Below are positions 23,086 through 34,643 of a stretch of DNA of 64,000 nucleotides, in pieces. The stretch lies in the NCBI RefSeq assembly GCF_032062135.1, contig NC_092868.1, forward strand, positions 45,015,603-45,079,602, given 5' to 3'. The position numbers were made by a program, and so were the translations under genes. The stretch is from Pyxicephalus adspersus. Taxonomy: Eukaryota > Chordata > Amphibia > Anura > Pyxicephalidae. Each line of letters opens with the position of its first letter. The first letter of the stretch is position 1. The notes beneath the pieces are model-generated. The model was not told the DNA's origin. It did no database searches and worked only from the letters and a program-made list of their open reading frames with translations.

Positions 23086-23508
23086 GTAAAGCTACGTACA
23101 CACTTCCAATTATTATCGTTGGTAAACGAACGACGAACGATCCTGCACGATATCTGCGAACGATCGTATAGCACCGATCCTGTACATACAGATAACGACA
23201 CGATCGTTCGTAGATATTGTACACACAATAGATGCGATCGTTTGAACGATACAGGAAGTTACGTGCACCACAGGAACGTTCGTTCATCACGCATGCTCAG
23301 ACCATGGACGATCAATGAACGATCGTACACACGAACGATGGTCAACGATCGTCGTCCAATCCGATCCGCCGGTCCGGTCGTTCATTTCCAACGACTTTCC
23401 TCGTTTGTCGGCGTCGTTGGTTACTTTTTTTAGGAACGATTTTTGCCCAATCGATCGTTCGTCGTTCATTTTGAACGATAAAAATTGGAAGTGTGTACGC
23501 AGCTTTAC
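23086..23508. mobile_element. MITE with GTAAAGCT termini, rich in CGATCGTT motifs (family M)
   Basis: The left end GTAAAGCTACGTACACACTT is mirrored by the right end, which reads GTAAAGCTGCGTACACACTT on the other strand. The interior holds more than a dozen ACGATC/GAACGA/CGTTCGT words and is far richer in CpG than its surroundings. That composition keeps five overlapping frames open on both strands; these are not genes. A diverged relative is at 55613-55953. Confidence 0.7.
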
Positions 23509-23791
23509 ACTCAGTGTCCGGAATGCTAGACCTGAACAATGTCACATGGGGAGGAGGCCATTAAACTTGTGCAAGCTCCACCGACATCTTATTGACAATG
23601 TTGAAAACCCCTGGCTCTGATGGAGAACAAATGGTGTGATAAAGTACAGGAGGTATCATTGGAGGAAAGGGTGCTCTTGCATGGGATCTTTTTACTTGGC
23701 CCCTACACTATTTACTGACTCGTCATAATACAAAATGCCATGTATGGTTGGTTCATATGGATCCCCTGGAATAAAAGATAATTGTAGAGCT
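23509..23791. other. Non-coding, no recognised feature
   Basis: Short spacer between two transposon copies. Confidence 0.4.
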
Positions 23792-24110
23792 CAGGGGTGT
23801 CAAACTCAAATACACAGCGGGCCAAAATGAAAAATTTGGACAAAGTCCCGAGCCAACCTTGATATTTATTGAAAAAATATCTACAACTGAGGAAGGTCGC
23901 TAATGAATGTCAACAGAGGAGGGGGTGCTTGTCCTGATTGATGCACCAGCAGAGCATTCTGGGATTTGTAGTATCAGCGGTGCAAGTACTGTCTACTGGC
24001 GTGCCAGCTCTAGTAGATATTTGGTATTTTCTTGCAGATCCAAATATATATATATATATATATACAGTGCGGGCCAGATTTGGCCCGTGGGCCTGAGTTT
24101 TACACCCCTG
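23792..24110. mobile_element. Non-autonomous hAT element with TIRs and degenerate 8-bp TSD
   Basis: It begins CAGGGGTGTCAAACTCAAAT and ends with the inverse GAGTTTTACACCCCTG. Next to these are the paired blocks GCGGGCCAAA and TTTGGCCCG. The flanking octamers GTAGAGCT and ATATAGCT agree at 6 of 8 positions, as expected for an old hAT 8-bp target duplication. A (TA)n run lies inside at 24044-24063. Confidence 0.8.
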
Positions 24111-25207
24111 ATATAGCTGGAGGCATCGGCTAACATGTTAAGCTTTGTGGAAGGGAATAAAGACAAAAACTATTAGAAGTATAGGAAGAAAGTAAGGATT
24201 CAGATTATTGGTGCAAAGAAAGAAACAGAACAATTGTGTGGAGTTGTCCTTTAGCTCATTTGTCTAAACGTGTATCTAAATAGCTTTGAATAGACCGAAA
24301 AAAATTATATACCTTTGAAGAAATATGATTCTAATTTCTTAAAAAGAAAGGGTTAAATACTTTCCTGGACGGCTGCCATGGGAAGACATGGCCGCCTGTT
24401 TGCGGTTTTACTTGGACGTCTGAGCACGCACAAACCTGTGGAACACATCGAAAGCCCAGGAATGAAAAAACAAATCTGATATGAAGGTAATTTTCAAGTC
24501 AGACTGCTGGAATGATGGTGTGGAGAGGGTGGAGAGGACATTATTAACGGCTCAGTGTGACCCCCCCACCTTGAATTTGGTCAGTGTTGAGAAATGCACA
24601 GGCCTGATTACATGGTGCGGTTCAGGAGGATGCAGCTGTATCCGTCTCTGCAGGTTGTACAGATGGAAGCTGAACATCCAGACTGACCTCATGATCTCTG
24701 CCTATGAGTCCTCCCCGCTGACTGCACTGCTCAGGAGGAAGGGTGTCTAGACTACACAGCTCCCTATGAAGTCATTAGCCCAGCAAGCCGCTTGAGGTTA
24801 AAGCTTAAAGAAACCACTTCTGTTTTCTTTAAAGCACGCGCTTCGCTCCTTTATTTCACACAGATCTGCATGAGGTCCTGTCAAGACAATAAAATCCTGC
24901 TGGGCCAAGCCGAACACTAATTATTTTCTCATGTGCACCATGGCATGTAACACTTCAATCTCTCCCCAGGCCAAGGCCTTGCTCTCCTATGAGACTGAAA
25001 TCCAGAGCAGCCTATTTATCAAACAGCAGTCTGTCCCCCAAAGTTCATGTGTTTGGAAGGTATCCATCATTGTGACATGAGTGCTGGAACCTGCAGCAGT
25101 TACAAGCCAATGTATACCCTGGTTTCAGGATTAAAGTGTAGTATAGAGTTAAAGTAATACAACTCCCATCCTGTGCCTATAATTCATACGTCTTAAAGAC
25201 ATTTGGT
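24111..25207. other. Non-coding, no recognised feature
   Basis: A frame of 89 codons at 24481-24750 has no family resemblance and no splice context that I can support. Confidence 0.45.
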
Positions 25208-25487
25208 GTATTCTCAACCTTTGTAACATTGGGGAAACCCTTAAAATAACTTTAAGGTCTCAGGGAACCCCTAACAACATTTATGATATGCCCATCTCGT
25301 GGTACTTTATCTTGGTGGTCAATGGGATGAATGCCTTGTAGGCTGTTAGCCATCAGGAAGAATGTAATCCATATAGATTGTCAAAAAGATCATTGGTGTT
25401 ACTTATACTGCTCTAAAATGCACAAATTGCACAAGGGAGCCCTAGAAAAATCTGGAGGGACCCTGGTTGAGAAACACTGCTATACGT
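25208..25487 (-). mobile_element. hAT-like MITE (family C), full-length copy
   Basis: Reversed, it starts CAGTGTTTCTCAACCAGGGT and ends AGGTTGAGAAT, giving visible inverted ends. Internal landmarks match the other family C copies. Confidence 0.65.
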
Positions 25488-26037
25488 CCTAATGTGAATC
25501 TATCCAGACCTCAAAAAAGCAGAAGATGGACAGCACTCCACCTGCAGCTGAAGATCCATTTGTATCAAAATCCGCCTATGTTATAAGGAGATGTAGGTCC
25601 TCTTTACTATTCAACCACAGTCTGTGGGAAAATATACCCAACCCAAAATCATCCCTTCCAAATATCTTTTACAGAGATGGTTCTCTTTATCAGTTTACAG
25701 GAGAATGGGACCCTTTTCTGGATATATTTATATAGCACTATAAAAAAAAGTATTATTTACCTTTCATCCAGACTGTAAATCTTTCCATTTGTTATTTTAC
25801 AAAGCTGATATAAGGGACGTAGTAGTGAAAAAGTAGTGAGTAGTTTATGCAATAATTTTTATGATCTGCTAAATGCGAAAGGGGGGAGGGGGGGGGGGGT
25901 TGAGACTGTCATTTGACTGCATAAGTTTATCTAAAAAATGGAAAATTATAAAAAGTGGAAAAATATATTAAAGCTGATCCCCGAGATAATTCTAACCCCA
26001 TCCATCTCACCCCCTCTAAAACAAAAGAAAGAAAATT
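25488..26037. other. Non-coding, no recognised feature
   Basis: AT-rich sequence with a G-run near 25888-25900; nothing else is supportable. Confidence 0.4.
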
Positions 26038-26499
26038 ATATACGTATATACCCGAGTATAAGCCGACTTTTTCAGCACCCAAAATGTGCTGAAAAAGTCA
26101 CCCTATGCCTTTATTCCAGTCAGGTGCATGGACCCCTCCAGAAAAGCACCCTCTGCCAGCCGATTCCCGCTCCTGCCGATCCGGCCTAATCCCGGCCGGC
26201 AGGGGTTGGCAACCCGCAGCCTCTTGAGCCTCCTTGTTGTGGCTCCCTTCCCTATTTACCGCGGCCGGCTTTAACACTTCTGCCACGGGGTATGCATTGC
26301 GAAGGAGAGGGATTTCCCTTCAGGTGCGTTCCTGGTGGGGGCGAAGCCATTAGCGCAGGACTCCAGAAAGTCCCGTGTCCCACGTGTTCCCGAGTGCTTA
26401 CACGTGGGACACGGCACTAGATGCAAAAGCAGTAACAGACACCCAGGAAAAAAGAAGTAAAGTAAGTTTAAAAGTGATATCAACTAATGATGCATAATG

Positions 26500-26577
26500 T
26501 ATCAGATGATTAATATATGATTAGTAACTAATCATATATTAATGATTAGTTACTAACAATATATTTATCATCTGATA
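26500..26577. repeat. Nested AT-rich palindrome
   Basis: A perfect 17-base inverted repeat around one central A (26509-26543, ATTAATATATGATTAGT) is enclosed by outer arms TATCAGATGAT and ATCATCTGATA. Confidence 0.85.
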
Positions 26578-26582
26578 AATTA

Positions 26583-26760
26583 TTACTACACAGTATTTAT
26601 ATAGTGCCATCATATTAGGCAGCACTGTACAAGGTCATGTCACTAACTGTCCCTCAAAGGGGCTAACAATCTAATGTCCCTACCATAGTCATATGTTATT
26701 AATGTAGTCTAAGGTCAATTTTTTGGGGAAGCCAATTAACTTAACTTAAAAAAATAAAAA
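26583..26760 (-). mobile_element. V-SINE 3' half, nested in the surrounding MITE
   Basis: Reversed, it reads AAGTTAATTGGCTTCCCC, CATTAGATTGTTAGCCCC and CACTATATAAATACTGTG. The tRNA-like head and the first half of the core are missing. Confidence 0.65.
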
Positions 26761-26885
26761 AGTGAACCTCCTTGTGGAAGTGAAACTTGCCAGTAGCTGC
26801 AGCATTTCCCACCCTCGGCTTATACTCGAGTCAATCAATTTTTCCTGTTTTCGGAGGTAAAAAAAGGGACTAGGTATATACAGTA

Positions 26886-27207
26886 AATGCTTTTCTCACA
26901 CATCAAAAGTTGCAGTCATGTGACACTTCAGTCTTGGATCTACTTTCTTCTTTAGTTTACAGAACAAGTTCTTGATCCAGTATCCATTGCCTTTGTGATG
27001 TATATACTTCTTTTTGGCTGCTCAGATACGGGGTCCTCTTAGGTTCCAGAGGAGGACACAGCTGCTACTGTCCCCCACACCTAGAAAAAGCATTGGCAAT
27101 GGACATAGACAACACATTTAGTTGAATATGAACATACAGTATGGGTTTAGTTCTTACTCGGTGATAAGACTCAAAGCCCCATTTACACTTGTGGGTGTAT
27201 TACTATT
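26886..27207. other. Non-coding, no recognised feature
   Basis: Short spacer; nothing supportable. Confidence 0.4.
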
Positions 27208-27777
27208 ATTAATATTAATATTCATAAACAAGATTTATTTAGCACCAACAAATTAAGCAGCACTGTACATTATTTAGGGGTGCAAACGATAGACAGTGAC
27301 ACAGGAGGAGGAAAGGACCCTGCCCCGGAGAGCTTATAATCTAGGAGGTGGAGGAGGTATCACACAGTAGGAGGGGATATGTGGAATGTTGGGTAAATAG
27401 TGAGCATTTTAAAAGACAGAAGAAGACTGGTAAGCAAGTTTGAAAAGATGGCTAAGCCAATGGTAAGTAAGCTGAATAGGACGAGGAAGACCATTCCAGT
27501 GAGTTGGGGCAGCTCTAGAAAAGTCTTGGAGCTGTGCGTACGACAAGGTTATGAGTGAAGAAGTCATTAGTAGGCCATTGGAGGAGCGAAGAGAGCGGCT
27601 CAGGGAGTATTTTTTTACGAGATCAGAAAGGTAAGTGGGACAAGAACTATGGAGAGATTTGAAGGCAAAGCACAGGAGCTGGAATTTGATTCTCGGGTGA
27701 AATGGAAGCCAATGAAGAGAACTACAAAGAGAGGCAGCAGATGAGGAGTGGTATTGTAGTTCACATACTCCTGTCAA
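27208..27777 (-). mobile_element. L2-type LINE 3' end with intact ORF2 C-terminus
   Basis: A 122-codon open frame on the - strand (27409-27777) contains LHWLPFHPRIKFQLLCFAFK, CPTYLSDLV and a late AAPTHWNGLP block. These are hallmarks of the C-terminal end of L2/CR1-clade reverse-transcriptase proteins. Downstream on the same strand follows the tail ATTATAAGCTCTCCGGGGC and GTGCTAAATAAATC that defines family B. The copy is 5'-truncated but the visible frame has no stop, so it is fairly young. It links the solitary family B tails to an L2-type parent. Confidence 0.8.
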
Positions 27778-29300
27778 GTTTGTACATTTGGTGTAATGGG
27801 TTGTACTCTGCTGCTACCATGTTGCATTAATGCCTGTGCGCTAATAAACTGCACATCGTTGATTGGGCCCTAAATGTTCATCCTAACAACTTTATATTGT
27901 AATAAATCTCCAAGAATGAAGTCTCTGAAAATGATAATTTCTAGCAGATGTGTGGAGTATCCCTTAAAGGGAACATTCTGTGGCCATGGAGGCATAAAAC
28001 CGTTGAGTGTTGAGGATTTATTAGGATGCTTTTTTCCTTTGCCTTGTTTGGTCTTCATTGCATATGGCTCACATCAACCTCTCAAGTGGTCTTCAAATGG
28101 TTTTTGTGGTTCTAATTAAAAGAACAACCGAGATAGTCACCAAACATCTATTGTGCACACATCAAACGGCTGTGTACGTGATTTCGACACACGCAAGTCT
28201 TTCTGATTTTTATTACTGCCACTTAGAAATGAGGTTTTGTTCTCACAGCTGGGTGCATTATGTATCCTGGTAACAGTAAATGTATATCCACAAAATATTC
28301 ACAAAAATGTCTAGAAACAAAACAGGAAATGTAAATTGTAATCGACCGAAATCAAACTGCAATCATGTTTTTTTAATTGAACGGTTGCCAGCTGAACACA
28401 TGAGAGGTGGGCAAAGAACGGGGCCCAATTCTAAAAAATAGAGCTTCTTTACATCTCTGAACATCTGTTCCCAATAAGGAATTCAGCTTTTATTCCGCTC
28501 TTAAAACCTAATACTTTGTTAAACACATATTCAAGGCATCTTAATGGAAGCGTCTGACCCACAGATTGTTCATTGTGTCTAGTGCGGCAGAGATAGAATT
28601 CAATAAATGCCAGCGGGTTAGTGGAGTGTAGCCGGACCACAGGTGCGTGACATACAGTTTTCTTTTACGTTAGCTGAACCAGGCCTGCCAATGGCTTCAC
28701 AACAATGTCTGCAGTTACCTGGAATTAGGTTACCTGATGTGGTCTTAGTTTAAAAGGGAACTCTGGCGAACACAAATCTCAGTGTGAAATCAGACCTGTA
28801 CTTAGCTGATACTTCTTATCTGTTCCTAGAGTCCTCCTCTATTTGGGTTCAACACAGGGACCAGCTCAAAGACTGTTTCCAAATCATGTTTCCCATTGGG
28901 AATTAATGGGGCAGTTGATGTATGCCCATCCATTAAACCCCAATAATGACCATTCATTTAGAAGGAGCACGGCCAGGGAACTGCTGCTGATAATCTGCAT
29001 GAACTAGATCATAAAGTGCATTATAAATCATAACTTTATTACATCTCAGATCTTCTTGTCTCTTCCAACAATGTACTGTTTACATGCAATACATCCAGCA
29101 TCTACACCAAGCATGTGCAATGTCCACCATCATGGCCACCGGTTGTACCTACAAGGAAAGTGTGTGACGGGGTGAATGACAATGCAGGAGAACAGTTGGA
29201 AGCTGTGCTGTCACCTATTGCAGGAGGAGCCTGAACTAGAACCAGGGGGAGGAACAGGTATCATTTTAAAGAAATGAAAAAGTCACTTGTAAAATGAAAA
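27778..29300. other. Non-coding, no recognised feature
   Basis: A long stretch without a supportable gene or repeat; ORFs of 60-80 codons overlap on both strands. Confidence 0.45.
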
Positions 29301-29471
29301 CAGTGTTCTCCCCGGCCCCTTTTAGCTGGGCGCACCACCTGGCACTTTTCCGTAACCACCGGCTGTTTTTGTGTGGTTACTGAAGAATTGGTCACAATAC
29401 AGGGGCTGCCACCCACCTACAATTTCTTCCCACCCGGCCCAAAAAAAAAAAAATTGGGGGTTCAACACTAG
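29301..29471 (+). mobile_element. Short MITE with CAGTGTTC ends (family I), copy 1
   Basis: It starts CAGTGTTCTCCCC, contains GGGGCTGCCACCCACCT, and ends GGGGGTTCAACACTA. An inverted copy lies at 34644-34795. hAT-like by its termini. Confidence 0.6.
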
Positions 29472-29659
29472 ACGATAACATAGTAAAGCTTATATGGTAT
29501 GATAGCGCTTGGGTTTAGGTCTAATTTAAACTAAGAAAAATTATATTCATGGGTGAAATACCTGAGCTCCAAACAGAGGACAGGTATTGCAATTCCCTTC
29601 TATTCATATTACCAAAGCCTAGGCATTGGATGCCAAGTCTATAATAAATGGAAGAGCTG

Positions 29660-29803
29660 TTATTATTATACAGTAGTTTTATAGCGCCAACATATTACAC
29701 AGTGCAGTACATTAAATAGGGGTTGCACATGACAGACAGATACAGACAGTGACACAGGAGAAGAGGATCCTGCCCTGAAGAGCTTACAATCTAAGAGCTG
29801 TTT
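29660..29803 (-). repeat. L2-type 3' tail repeat (family B)
   Basis: Reversed, it reads TAGATTGTAAGCTCTTCAGG, GTGTCACTGTCTGTATC, the GGCGCTATAAAACTA end and a TAATAATAA tail. Confidence 0.7.
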
Positions 29804-29984
29804 AGGCAGATCCATTAATGGGGGGAACACGAGGCACTCATTCCTCCGGGATGGGACCACCTGATATGGTGCTGGAGGGAGGTATAGCATTATTCTCGGT
29901 CTGCAGGACATGTATCATTTCACCTCCAGTCTTTATGTTTCCTATTAAACAGAATATTAGCAATGAATGGTACTTTTATACCTA

Positions 29985-30065
29985 CTATTATTATTATTAC
30001 ACAGTATTTATAACACCGACATATTACGTAGCGCTTTACAAAGTCCATAGTCATGTCACATCCTA
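29985..30065 (-). mobile_element. V-SINE tail fragment
   Basis: Only the last 70-80 bases remain. Reversed, they read TGACATGACTATGGACTTTG and the GCGCTACGTAATATG block. Confidence 0.55.
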
Positions 30066-30482
30066 CATACTACTCAGCTTTGTTTTATAAATGTAAAGTA
30101 AACTCAATTGAAAACCAGTTAGTTAAGTCTCATATAGGTTGTAACAAGGTAATGTAATTTCAATATTTTATACATTTGCAACCTATAATTATCTAAAATA
30201 CCTGGTGACTCCACCATGAAGATCCATGCTCAGACACTTCCTGTTAGCTCTCTATCTCCCATTGTACTACAATGCCATTTAGGCACAAATAACACAACCA
30301 AGGTCCTGGAGGATGATATATGGCAATAGCTGAAGTGCATATAGTGATCATATAAAGGCTGCAGGACCTCAGAGATGTAAGTGCACAGGGATGTAACACG
30401 GGACAAAAAAAAAAGTAATTATTTTATTTTGGAAAAAGTAACAATTGGTTGATACACCTAAACGCAAGGACTTACACTCAAT
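30066..30482. other. Non-coding, no recognised feature
   Basis: Nothing supportable. Confidence 0.4.
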
Positions 30483-30712
30483 GGCCCCGAATTATTAAAG
30501 CTCTCCAAGGCTGAAGAGAATACAATTTAATCAGTGAACCTGGGTGATTCAGCAAACCTGGAATGGATATGGTAAAGGATTCAAAACATTTGCTAACAAA
30601 TAGCAAACTACTTTTAAGCAATCCATTCCAGGTTTGCTGGATCACCCAGCTGAACAGATGAAAGCGTATCCTCTCCAACCTTGGAGAGCTTTAAGAAATC
30701 AGCGCCAATGGG
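30483..30712 (+). mobile_element. Palindromic MITE (family E), best-preserved copy
   Basis: The left arm starts ATTATTAAAGCTCTCCAAGG and the right arm ends CCTTGGAGAGCTTTAAGAAA. Between them are paired CAGCAAACCTGGAATGGAT and CCATTCCAGGTTTGCTG blocks. The whole unit of about 230 bp can fold back on itself. Confidence 0.7.
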
Positions 30713-30721
30713 TTTACAAAT

Positions 30722-30811
30722 AAAGCAGAGATTCTGACATTCACTGAAACACATGGACTTGGAATATTCTCTACCAGGTAATGTTTCAGTGAATGTCAGA
30801 TTCCCTGCTTT
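30722..30811. repeat. 90-nt hairpin with ~30-bp arms
   Basis: The arm 30722-30751 pairs with 30782-30811 at about 28 of 30 positions, around a 30-base loop; both share CTGACATTCACTGAAACA. Size and shape fit a miRNA-like precursor, but a tiny foldback repeat is equally possible. Confidence 0.6.
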
Positions 30812-31974
30812 CTAAATACACTCCAATATCTCCCTGCAGTTCTCCCTTACTATACTGACTGTAGGATAAGATTGTGTTCTGTTTAGTAATTATGCTCCTG
30901 GTAGTTTTAGTGTCACACAATGTTTTGTTTGTTCCAAGAAAATGCTGGCCATTTACACTCCATAGAATTTCATCCAACAATAATAAACCTAAAAGCTACC
31001 AGACAGGAAAGTCAAAGGTTGGATTTGCATGTCTGCATTTCCATGTGTGGCATTATTGTCTGGATGTTATATGTTGTATAAGGAAACCTCTTCAATTCCA
31101 ATGGGTTGCCAATGCACAGACCAAAAAGCAACATGCAGATTTTTTTTATACTGAGCATTGGGTTGTGCAACCAAAATAAATGGAACTGCAGCCAACACAC
31201 AACATGCATAGCTGTAACATACGCATGGCACATGTGTGTCATGGGTATGGACACACATTCGCAATATGTGTGTCCATAGGACAACCCATACTTAGCAAAG
31301 CCTTGGATTATTATTCTCCAAGTATAATGCACACATGGGTACAATTAGAGGAACCACTGTCAGGGACCGCAGCGTCAAAGCCTATGATGCACACTTCTCT
31401 GTAAAACTCATCTATGACAATTAATGGTGAATTCCAAGGAATCTTGCAGCAAGCACACACAGACAGAAGAAAAACCACCAAACATTTATTTTAGCTGCAA
31501 GCCAAAGGAAATGGAAAAAAAATCAACATGAGTCTCATAAATCAGTCCTAGGTTACATTGTTCAAATGGTGATGATCAGAAAATGTTATCAGACAGCTCC
31601 AAACTTTAAAGTCAGTGGCAGTCGTCACATTAATGTCTTAAATTAGTAGTATTGTGGTTGTGTGAATAATTCTGTGTCTACATGAGCTCCTTCCAGACGT
31701 GTTATCTCAGGTCCGGCTGCCATAGCAGTCTAGTCTTTGCAAATTACAATCTTCCTGTAGCTCACAGGTCACACTAACCACCACTTATATTTAGCCAAAT
31801 ACCAAGTCTATCGGTTGGAAGACAAGCGGGAAAGAGACACCTGCCCCCGGGGGATAAACATTATGTCAAGGCCAGTATATATATCATTTGTCGTAGATAG
31901 AGAATTCCTGGAAAATGGTCATAAAAAGGGCCTCACTCAGGGTCATGAGTCATTTAGTCATGCAAAATAATCTC
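30812..31974. other. Non-coding; possible repeat around 31080-31290
   Basis: It contains CCAATGGGTTGCCAATG, shared with 19245. Otherwise nothing supportable. Confidence 0.35.
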
Positions 31975-32285
31975 AACAGCAGAACTAAAGTTCCATTTTA
32001 TAAATTTGGGATCAGGCAGGGCTTTATTGCAGAAAGGGACAGGCGATGCCGCTTCTGCAATAAGTGTTATTGCCTGCCTGGTCGCCATCCCTTCTATTAA
32101 AATTTGCTGAGCTGCGCATGCCCGGCCCATCCTGGTCTCCTCCGCAGCTGCCAGGACCGATGCAGTTACGTCATCCCGGCCCCGCCAATTAGGATGGCTG
32201 AAGAACAATCAAGGAAGAGAATAAGGAAGATGTCAGCACCTGAAAAAAAAGGGGTCTGGCTCCACTTTAACAGTTTCTTTTTTTA
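31975..32285 (+). mobile_element. Interspersed repeat family F, best copy
   Basis: It runs from AGCAGAACTAAAGTTCC through GATCAGGCAGGGCTTTATTG, CGCATGCCCGGCCCATCC and CAATTAGGATGGCTGAAG, and ends GGCTCCACTTTAACAG. The ends (AGAACTAAAGT and CCACTTTA) suggest weak inverted termini. It is the reference copy for eight other matches. Confidence 0.65.
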
Positions 32286-32343
32286 AGGGTGTTTCATCAT
32301 CTTTTAACTGGTGCGTCAAGCTCTGTGTTGGGGTCCTTAAAGA

Positions 32344-32380
<37 letters not shown>

Positions 32381-32667
32381 AAAACCACCCCCCCGCCTAA
32401 CTTAGTGGACAAATGGTCATTGGTTTGGGAGTTTCAAATCCAGATTGCAGAGCAGAGAACACTTGTTGAAAGGGCATTTGGCTACAATGTTGGGAGACTT
32501 CCCAAGACAGACATGTCACTTGCCAAGTGTTACAATGTTGCAGTCTGATGAGTAGAGGAGTCAGAAATGCTTCTTCTGGTCTGCAGCAGACTGATGACAT
32601 CATCTAAAGCCCAAGCTAAGTCACTTACCTGATGCTCAAAGACTGAATGATAAAAGATACAGCTCGA
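32286..32667. other. Non-coding with a 32-base poly-A run
   Basis: A run of 32 A residues (32347-32378) is followed by a C-rich stretch. Nothing else is recognised. Confidence 0.6.
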
Positions 32668-32935
32668 AAATGGTTGGCTCAGTGGTTAGCACTTTGGCCT
32701 TTGCAACACTGGAATCCCAGGTTTGAATGTTGACCAGGACACTATATGTATGGAGTTTGTATGTTCTCCCCGTGTTTGCATGAATTACCTCCAAGTACTC
32801 CGGTTTTCTCCCACAACCCAAAAACATGGACCAGGTGAATTGGCTTCCCCCCAAAACAATTGGCCTTGGGTTGTGTTGCATAGGCATAATGGCAATTGTG
32901 AGGCCCTGTAAGGGACAGTAAGTAGAATGAGTATA
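32668..32935 (+). mobile_element. V-SINE with intact tRNA-like head
   Basis: The head TGGCTCAGTGGTTAGCAC resembles a tRNA A box and GGTTTGAATG a B box. The V-domain core follows (GTATGGAGTTTGTATGTTCT, then AGTACTCCGGTTTTCTCCC). The tail stops early, after GAGGCCCTGTAAGGGACAG. Confidence 0.75.
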
Positions 32936-33099
32936 ATTGACCTCTGGCACCTGCTGATCCCTCCTTCAAAGAGTTGTCCTTGTATGAAGGTTTGGGTCTG
33001 GGAATGAATAAAAGCATCATTGTGCATATAGAATTACAAACAACTCATGGGAACCAAACTATTTATAAAGTTGATCACACAGAAATATTTACATCAACA

Positions 33100-33157
<58 letters not shown>

Positions 33158-34392
33158 AAAATACTAGGCAAAATAATAGGTTTTCATAAAAATAAATCAA
33201 ATTAATATATAAATAGGATAGGATCCCCTTAGGTCACAGATACCATCATTCAACCCATAAGAACATATCTTAGTTGAGCGGGGTTTGGACAGCTAAAAGG
33301 CACTTGAGATTACAACCAAAGCAGCTGCAATAGTTGGCAAATGTTTGAATTCCATTCTCAACCCTTGTTACTATTCTGCATTGCTTCAAAAAATATCCTG
33401 CTAAAGTGGAATTTAGCGCACCCAGATTGATTTGGAAGATACTGGAGAATGGGAGCTGTAATAATGAATGTTTTAGGAGTATCTATCATATTGAAAAGGG
33501 GGGGGGGGTATGTTACAATGGAAAAAATTTTTTTGAGAGGCAAATATAGAAAATGTTCTCACCGTATTCTTACTTTTGTAACCTAATAATGTAAATGTAT
33601 TTTTAGCTTTCTAGCCTGTGGGGTCAGTGTTCAGGGGATGCTTCAGCTGGTCAGGTTTGGGTTCAGCAACATTATGCGGCCAAAAATTAGGTCAGTGAAT
33701 ATACTGAATGACCAGGTGATTTAATCAATGTTTTTCTTTTTCCCTGATGGCACGACATATTCCAAGATTACAATGCCAGGATTCACTGGGTTTAAATTGT
33801 GATAGAATGGTATAGAGACTTTACACAGCGGCCCGACTCTCCCATCATCAATACTAGCAACTCTGGATGGAAATAAATGTTGTGCAAAGGATTATTAAAT
33901 TGCTATCACTGCAAACGTGTGCTGTAATCAAAGCTTAAGGCCTTCCAACAAAATAATAAAGTGTGATTTCTTTTTTTTATTGGACAGGCAGATTTATATA
34001 TACAACAACCATCCCATTTGGGTCCCTTCTTCCAAATATTCTGGCACAACTCAAAATAAGGGATCAACCCTCATTTTAAGTGATAGTGGGTATATGGGCA
34101 AATAGTGTTGCTAAATTCTAAATCCTGGCTTGGGCACACGTTTCATTGACAACTGTATAAAGGAAGAGTTACCTTTAATTTGGAGAGATTGACACTCAGT
34201 TTGTGTTTCCAGGACAGAATACGAATCCAAGGGAATCTCTTTGAAGGGACACAGTTTGGAATATATAGATATGAATTTTAACCATTTTCAGGTTTCTAAA
34301 ATAAAGTATATGTGCCTTTAGATACCCTTTGGACCAGATGGACAGTACTAAAGAGTCAGGAACAGACAATTTTAGAAACATTGCTCTAGATC

Positions 34393-34419
<27 letters not shown>
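32936..34419. other. Non-coding with an (AT)n(AC)n microsatellite
   Basis: (AT)n from 33102 passes into (AC)n up to 33158; a poly-A run is at 34400-34423. No gene or other repeat is supportable. Confidence 0.6.
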
Positions 34420-34423
<4 letters not shown>

Positions 34424-34585
34424 GAGGGTTCCTTTAGAATTTGCCAGGTATTCCTTGAGCAATGAGCAGTTTGGGCCTCTTGGGTTAGCGTAAGTGACAG
34501 CAATGATCTTTTTGGCTTACTGTAAGGGTGACATCCGTCACTAATGCTAATGAACTGTGTGGGTATAGTGATCATAGCAGGGGAA
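34420..34585 (+). mobile_element. hAT-like MITE (family C), fragment
   Basis: It carries TTCCTTGAGCAATGAGCAG, GATCTTTTTGGCTTACTG and AGTGATCATAGCAGG. Confidence 0.55.
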
Positions 34586-34643
34586 AAAAAAGATCAGGAT
34601 AGGCTGCTCTAGAGTATGATGTAATGGTGGATTTCAGTATATC

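Larger units (their letters stand above)
26038..26885. mobile_element. MITE with ACTCGAGTATAAGCC-type inverted ends
   Basis: The left end GTATATACCCGAGTATAAGC is mirrored on the right by CTCGGCTTATACTCGAGTC and a final AGGTATATACAGT. A small inverted repeat on TTTTTCAGCAC follows the left end. It is interrupted by an AT-rich palindrome (26500-26577) and a V-SINE fragment (26583-26760), so it is composite. Confidence 0.6.

Noticed and set aside
23006..23620. Several overlapping Arg-rich ORFs on both strands
   Set aside because: They result from the CGATCGTT word content of a MITE and have no domain resemblance.
32668..32750. tRNA gene
   Set aside because: The A- and B-box-like words belong to the head of a V-SINE; no cloverleaf-sized mature tRNA with an acceptor stem is present.
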